Shown piece by piece: positions 57,767-64,000 of a DNA stretch of 64,000 bases. The stretch comes from Bostrychus sinensis (taxonomy: Eukaryota > Chordata > Actinopteri > Gobiiformes > Eleotridae). Numbering within the stretch: position 1 is the first letter of the stretch; every line of letters begins with the position of its first letter. Below the pieces are notes generated by a model. It saw only the letters and a program-made list of their open reading frames with translations. It did no database searches and had not been told where the DNA came from. Position numbers and translations under genes: made by a program. Location of the stretch: positions 28,122,034 through 28,186,033 of the forward strand of contig CM036244.1 of the NCBI GenBank assembly GCA_020698575.1, written 5' to 3'.

Positions 57767-58651
57767 CAGGGGAAGATTTTTAAATGTGTTGCCTCAGAAA
57801 TGAAACCTGCCTCTATAAATTAAAGAGTTCAATAAAATAAAGCCATGTCTCAAATTTTTAATAGCTTCTTAAAAAAACCCTCACTCACAAAAAAGCTTTA
57901 CTCCAAAAATATAAAAGCATATCACAAAATACACTTAATCGAAAAAATAAAAACACACAGCCTCAAATATAAGAGGGTGCTGTTTCCCCAAAATGTCTCC
58001 CCCTTTTAAATTAAGGCTGCCATAAAAAGAAAACCATGCTTCCAAATTTAAAAGGGTTCAGCTAATGTGGCTAATGCTAAGGAAGTGGAGTAGCACTTGC
58101 GCTGTATGCCTCCCTTAATTTAAAATGGGGAGACATTTTGGGGAAACAGCACCCTCTTTTAATTTGAGGCTGTGTATTTTTATTTTTAGAGGAACTGTAC
58201 TTAAATAGTGGAAAGTCTTATTTTTTAAATAGAGGTTTTTGTTTTTTTTTTGTAACATGCTTTTTTATTTTTAGGTGAGCTTTTTTTGACAAGTTTATTT
58301 TCATAAGTGAGTTTTTTTTTTTTTTTTTTAAGTGAAGCTTTTTTTAAAATGAGAGATGGCTTTATTTTAATGGACTCTTTAATTCTTAGAGGCAGGTTTC
58401 ATTTTTGAGGCAACACATTTACTTCACAATACACAACACAATACCTTCTATGCTTTTATTTTTCTAGTGAGCATAAACAATTTTAATTATGCCATGTTTT
58501 AGTTGTATTATTCATTTTATTTTTTTATATTTTTATTTATTTATTTGAGGGATGGGTTTATTTTAAAGGCAAGATTTTTATAAAAATCTATAGCTGCTTT
58601 TATCTTCCTAGTGGACAAAAACAATTTTGACGTTGCACCTCAGGACCACTG

Positions 58652-60412
58652 TAGTTTTGGGACAGATCATTCCCGTTCTCTAGTATATTTTATACTGGCA
58701 TTGTACTTGTAATTCTGTGTCAGTAATCTGATCTGGATGCGTTTTGTGAGGGGAAAGCCTTATTTTTTGGAGAAAAGTAGTAATGAAAATTAGCACCCAT
58801 CTTGCCTTGGGCAAATGGTACACTTCATAAAAGCCACCAACCGTTAGATGTCAATCAATCTGGTATCTGGGCCACGGAGCAGTGAGTGGCGGCTGCCGTC
58901 AGACCCCCCAGGGCCCGGCAGACTCCATTTTGGTTGAGTGAACGAGCCTGTCGGGGGCTCTTGGCCAATGGGCCGATAGGAACGCCTGTCAGTGTCGATG
59001 CTTCATGTGTAGTTGCAGAATGTTGCGCAGCTCTGTCAATTATGTATGAGCAGTCCACAGAGCTTCAGTGTGCTGCTATTTTCAGAGTCATCAGCCAAGA
59101 AAGACACCTCATTCATGTTTACTACATGACTGTTAACGCTGACCTGTCTGGAGCAGGGGCACTGATACTGCCTCTGTCAAATACTTGTGTTTTATGCTTT
59201 CCAGCTGGGAGAGTTCATATTCAGTACTATAACTCAGGAACTGTGCAAACCTCCCTTGACTTGAAAATTCACCAGATACAGCTTTATTGCGCTTTCATGA
59301 GTTTTTATTGCAGTGGAAACCGTAAATCCAACAGCTGATTTTGACTTAGGTTTTTGGGTAGCAGCTCAAAGCATATTATATGAGTGTCACCTAATTCTTT
59401 GTAGGGGGTTTGCTGCCTACTATTGCCTATGTTACATTATTCATCATTCGTCTTAAAAGAAGATTTGCTGTATAGAGTTCTAAATTAATTGATGATTTGT
59501 TGTTTGTTCTGAAGAAGAGGAGCAGACATAATCTATTTGGCTTATGTTATATCAAATCCATCCATTTTGTGTAATGATTTGCTTATTGTTGCATTACACT
59601 ATTATCATGGTGCATTATCACCCAGCTCAGAACAGAAGTCACTAGTCTAATTATAACATTTATGCATGCAGCCAGCAGCTCCCTAAATGTACAAAGGTCT
59701 AAAATAGATCATGGCTGTTACAGATATGCACATATACGTTATACTGAGCAGCAAACAATGCATTACTTGAAGAAGGAAGTGCCCTCTCATATGTGTATCT
59801 GATTATAGTGTCCCAGCATCTTTTAGCTGACTCATCTTAAAGCTGTCCCGCCAGTAATTGCTGTTTCCCTGGTGCAGCAGTCAATGTGTACAATGTGGGC
59901 ACATCATCAAAACACTGTCCGCTTGTATCGACGTCTTGTAGTGGTACTGTGAAGTTAGCATTAGGGAGTATTGAAAATCCTATCCTCCTTTAATTTTTTT
60001 GATTGGAGCTGGAAGGGAAGTGAATGCAAAGTGACAGTTCATTTCACTGCAGACAGAAGCAAAGGAAGTCAAATATTAACGGTGTCTGAGAGAGAAGCAC
60101 ACAAGCTCACTTGTGAACACAGAGGAAATGTTTTATTGTTTGCCAAGTTAAGTTATGACTGTCTTCTTTATGTGCTGGCTTCTGACACTTACAGTAATGA
60201 AGATAGTTAGATTAAGCATAAAAAGTCTAACCACAACCACAATATGTATGAGTTACCAAGTTAGTCAATTGAACCAGTAGTAACCAAGAGATAGTCCTCA
60301 GGCAAGCAATGCGATTAAGATAATATATAAAATAAATGTATTATTGACGCCACAGCAGCAGGGAAGTTAACGCAAATCTCAGTATATGAAAATATAAAAA
60401 GTAATGTATTGA

Positions 60413-60444
<32 letters not shown>

Positions 60445-63350
60445 CAAATAATCAATAAGAATGCAATTCAACTCTTTCCTCTAAAATGCACAGGAACAAA
60501 ATTCTGTTGAATACATGTGTTTTCATGCCTCTTAGTTTGCACATTGTTCACAGCTGTGCGCATTCAGCTGGGCATATGGATAGACAGATGTACACTGTAG
60601 CACGGTCCCTCATGGGCAGAGCCAACTATGCTCTAATCAGCGAGTAAGCAGGCACTGTGAAGGACTTTGTGGAGCTCCTGCTGGGCCTAGAATGCTGCAT
60701 TACATTTTTATAAATGAAAGGTTTTCTCCTTTTGGTCTAAATGTACATGAAGCACCTGTTGACAGGGCTAAATTTCTGTTGTTTATAACTAATCATAAAT
60801 AGCAATCAAACTATCACACATTTTGGTATTGCAACATTAGCAATCATGTCAGCCATGTTGTGAAGAACAAAATTATTTGTATTGTATCACAAAATACTGT
60901 TAGGGCTTGTGATAAACAATTACTTGTCAAAACAATTGTCCACTCCAGTTTTTTTATTTACCTTGAATTAGCCCTCAGCTAGTCTTCAGCTTTTGATTAG
61001 AATGAGTTTAGCCCTAGTTTTGTTTTAGTTTGTCTAAAGCCTTGTATTTTTAGGGGCAGGTATTAACACATGATACTATATTGTTATCACAATATTCAGC
61101 TTCCAATTCAGTATTCTGTTATTTCATATTGCATGTTTTTCTAAGACAGTGCGGGCCTAAATCTACTTTCAGTTCACGTGTTACAGTCAACTTATACTGA
61201 AGTGCAGAAAGGAAAGTCTCCTCCCATGTTGACAGTGTTTTCCTGCTCTGCTCAGAGATCCCAGAAGTCAGAGGTTTGGATCGATGCGCACCCACTGCCA
61301 GCTTCACAGACAGAGAGACATGAGCCCTGGCACCGGTGGGCTCAGGAAGCAGTTAGATGGATGTGAGCGCCCAGTATGTTCATTTTACCTGGCAGAACGG
61401 TGTACTGTTTCTCTGTTGTTCTGAATGGAGTTTTCTTCTCAAACACGACTAAGCCCATTTTGACACTGGAGAGTTTTCCTTGTTGCGGCGTGGTTTTCGT
61501 AATAGCTTCCTGTTAAGGTCCACCTTGGTTTGCCTCTGCTCTCTCTCTCATGACTGTACTCGATTACACTCCCCCCTCCCATATCCACGCTGTCCTAAGC
61601 TGGCTGGCTTCCTCAACGGCTCATTTTACAGCCTGGCCTACTGATGCAGCACAGTCAGCTTCCTCCATGCCGACTTCTCCAGACCCATTAAACATTCATC
61701 GGATAGGGCCATAAGATACCTCGCCATAACATCAGCCGCTCTACTCTAAATTCAGCTCATAGACGTGAGCATCTCATCATAACCTGAGATTCTGTAGGGA
61801 CGTATATGGCCTGGCTGGACAATAGCACTGATTGACAGACACTTAACATATTTTTGTAAAGTAATAATATCAGGTCATTAAAGACACTGGCTTTCAGAAG
61901 TCTCCCAAACCTCTCAGTCATTTTTTGCACTATATTGTGTGGACTATATAAAGAGCTCACTGGTTAAAGGGGTTATATTTTGCAAATTGACTTCTACCAT
62001 GCCTTAATGTTGTAACATCATAAAAAATATATATACATTCAGTGATCCTCTGTTCTCTGGCACGGCCGTTCTGAGGTCTCAAAATGCCCACAGACCCCCA
62101 CCCACTGCAGGAAGCACCGAACCACTCCACAAGCCCTCTACATACAGTCTGCTCTTACTCATTTATCCAAAAACCAAGTGTACCGTGTGTTTCCATTAAA
62201 GGTGTGAAGAGACACAAATCCCATGAGACGAGACAGAAGATCAGGCTCACAAGATCGAGATGAGATTTTTACACTATTTTTATTAAATCATAATCATCTC
62301 CATATAAATCATCATCATTTTTTTATTTATTTAAACATTTTATTTTTATTTTAAATAACTAAAAATTACAAAATGTTAAACATTTTTGGTCCATTTTGAT
62401 AGCAATAATTATTTTTTTATGAATCATATACAGTAAAAAAACATAAATACTGCTATTTTACCACAAACATTTTTTTAAATAATATCTAATCCCCCAAACC
62501 TCTGAGATGTGATGTGCTGCCTCCTCTCTCTGTCACTGCTAAAAGGCTGTTACAGGAGCCCCTCTCTCCTCCTTCTCATCCTTTATCCCATCCCAGCATT
62601 AAAAGTTAGTACTATATAAGTAAATATGTCTTTTCTGATAGTTTTTGAGTAGAACATTAGATATGACCTGAAAAAGAAGGGCAGGTTTCCCCGGCCTCGC
62701 TGTTAATTAGATACACATGCAGTGTGTCTTTTATTAATTCCTCTTAAACTTCCTTTTAAAGCTTTAACAAATGATATCTCTGTAATCTCTGCATATAGAT
62801 TCCTGAAAAAAACTGTCAGAAAGCCTAAAATCTTCTCTATCAGAATGAGTTTACTGCATATATCTGTGTTGTTGTGAGTTCTGTAAATACAGCTGCGCAA
62901 AGACACAATGTCATTCCAGCAGTTGGTGCCCTACGCACAGGGCGTGATGCGTGTAATGGGAACAGCTGATTTAAAAGTGGCAGGGGCATTTTGGATTTCA
63001 CCCGTGCACTCCATCATGTTTGCTAACTCCTTTTTTTGATGTTTTCTGCTTCTCTCCCCCAACTCAGTCTGTGGGAATAATAACCTACATTTTGGTCTGA
63101 GATGCAGCCCAGTGTTAAAAAAAAAGAGAAAAGTAAATTCATGAGATTGCACTCCACTCTGATGAGAAATCTTGTGACTTTTTAATCTTGTGAGATCTCA
63201 TGGCACAGTTATTTTTCATTTTTTGGTAAAATGTTATTGTACAAAAAGGTTAAAGAAATTTGATTGTGTTTAAAAGACAGTAACACTTATGCATACGCCA
63301 GGTTTCTTCACTTGTTTCTTTAGGGCACCTGTAGAGTAGGCCTACTTATT
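58652..63350. other. Putative igsf9b intron 1, distal part
   Basis: No Ig exon or other coding region recognised. A 26-bp T-run lies at 60,416-60,441. Around 62,196-62,280 and 63,140-63,210 there are ATGAGACGAGA- and GAGATCTCATG-type motifs that may belong to one worn inverted-repeat element. 58,860-59,160 is balanced unique-looking sequence. Confidence 0.45.
60416..60441. repeat. Poly-T run
   Basis: About 26 consecutive T, possibly the A-tail of an antisense retrocopy, but no recognisable body lies beside it. Confidence 0.9.
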
Positions 63351-64000
63351 AAAGGACCCCTATAATACTAAATCCACTTTTTTGAGTTTATAACCATGTT
63401 AAAATGTTGTTTCCACCTCAAAAACATACCTGAAGGAGTATTTTGTTTCATTGACTGTATGTTTGAGTGATTCTGTGTGCTGGTGCCGTCTCTTTCCTTA
63501 AGAGCTTAAATGCTCGATCTCACTGCTCCACGTAGACATGTGAAACCAGGCAGTGTCCGGCGAGTTTCTAAAGCATACACTGTCACTGGACTCATTCTCG
63601 TAATTTCAGCTTTTAAATTGCCATCACTACAAAGCAGTCAGTTTATTTATCTATCTTTTAGCATCATATTGCTAATAGCTGTGCTAAACAGCCATTTTAT
63701 GCTCTGTCCAGTCCCCACCGTTGTCAGCAGAGGGCGTCAGTGACCTAAACCAGCAATTTTTGCAAATTAAAAGTGACAGCTGGCCAAAAGATCCATATAC
63801 TTTATTTAAATTTATAAAGTATAAAGTGCTTATGCAAAAGTGTCTAAGAATTTTTCAAAAAGCCTAAAGATAGCTTAATCTAAAATGTTTAGAATGTTTT
63901 CTTTTAGTCTGATAATGTTTATAAAGGTTGTAAAACATGAAATTCTGTTCTACAGCCATCCAAGATTGATTTAATATGACTAAATGCATAATATAGCCCC
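63351..64000. repeat. GGGGCTATATTATGC-type repeat, copy 2, to window end
   Basis: The left part AAAGGACCCCTATAATACTAAATCCACTTT (in pieces) and the right tip GCATAATATAGCCCC, reverse complemented GGGGCTATATTATGC, look like a worn inverted pair. The right tip is identical over 15 bases to the start of the repeat at 35,908. The element may continue past the window. Confidence 0.5.

Larger units (their letters stand above)
54073..58651. mobile_element. Palindromic foldback element split by an LTR retrotransposon
   Basis: After removing the LTR element and one CAGGG (54,248-57,771), about 1,055 bp remain that fold on themselves. The left arm (54,073-54,247 plus 57,772-58,030) is the reverse complement of the right arm (about 58,110-58,651) over long stretches. 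Matched pairs include GAGGTGCAAC at 54,085 with GTTGCACCTC at 58,632, CATCCCTCAAATAAATAAAT at 54,169 with its complement near 58,540, and GTTTCCCCAAAATGTCTCCC at 57,983 with its complement near 58,128. TA dinucleotides bracket both ends (54,071-54,072; 58,652-58,653), fitting a Tc1/mariner-type palindromic MITE. The spacer at the centre is about 80 bp. Confidence 0.8.

Noticed and set aside
62196..63210. Possible inverted-repeat element with GAGACGAGA/ATCTCATG motifs
   Set aside because: Ends could not be paired cleanly and no target duplication was found; left as a note in the intron entry.

Overview
This window looks like a piece of a teleost fish chromosome. It is AT-rich, full of microsatellites and packed with fish-type repeats: Rex3 (RTE), L2 and Rex6/R4-like LINEs, Tc1/mariner, hAT, PIF/Harbinger-like and TTAA-flanked DNA elements, tRNA-derived SINEs with a DANA/Mermaid-like body, and a Ty3/gypsy element. 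There is no bacterial or viral gene organisation, no CRISPR array and no operon. Family names come from recalled hallmark sequences, not from a database search.

Only one host gene is visible. At 46,386-46,449 a 64-nt coding segment encodes a signal peptide and ends in a consensus splice donor. Its peptide resembles the start of IGSF9B (turtle homolog, an immunoglobulin-superfamily synaptic adhesion protein). It lies in a GC-rich stretch with two CCAAT boxes and two short uORFs. Everything from 46,450 to the window end would be its first intron. Everything before about 46.0 kb is upstream, mostly transposon-derived DNA.

Layout, 0-46 kb: Rex3 remnants (0.6-2.5 kb); a 1.2-kb TTA-flanked PIF/Harbinger-like element (3.3-4.5 kb); an APE-type LINE (5.25-9.25 kb) split by a Tc1-like transposon; a diverged tandem duplication (11.5-12.4 kb); a tRNA-SINE (13.2 kb); a deleted Tc1 inside an older repeat (15.3-16.06 kb); a deep nest (16.87-24.06 kb) in which an older repeat hosts a 4.4-kb L2, a hAT MITE and a SINE and ends in a 57-bp tandem array; two TA-embedded fragments of a restriction-like-endonuclease LINE followed by an antisense Rex3 (25.5-28.4 kb); a TTAA-flanked element carrying an exon-like ORF (30.6-31.4 kb); an inverted SINE pair (36.5-36.9 kb); and several short MITEs.

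Layout, 46-64 kb (intron): two nested TIR elements (50.0-51.9 kb), a textbook hAT MITE (52.0-52.8 kb), and a roughly 1-kb palindromic foldback element (54.07-58.65 kb) interrupted by a very young LTR retrotransposon. That retrotransposon has near-identical LTRs, a 5-bp target duplication, a tRNA-Pro-type primer site and one long ORF fusing Gag directly to the RT thumb and RNase H. This deletion derivative of a Gmr1-like element is the most unusual object in the window. The elements do not form a pathway; the story is layered insertion beside and inside a neural adhesion gene.
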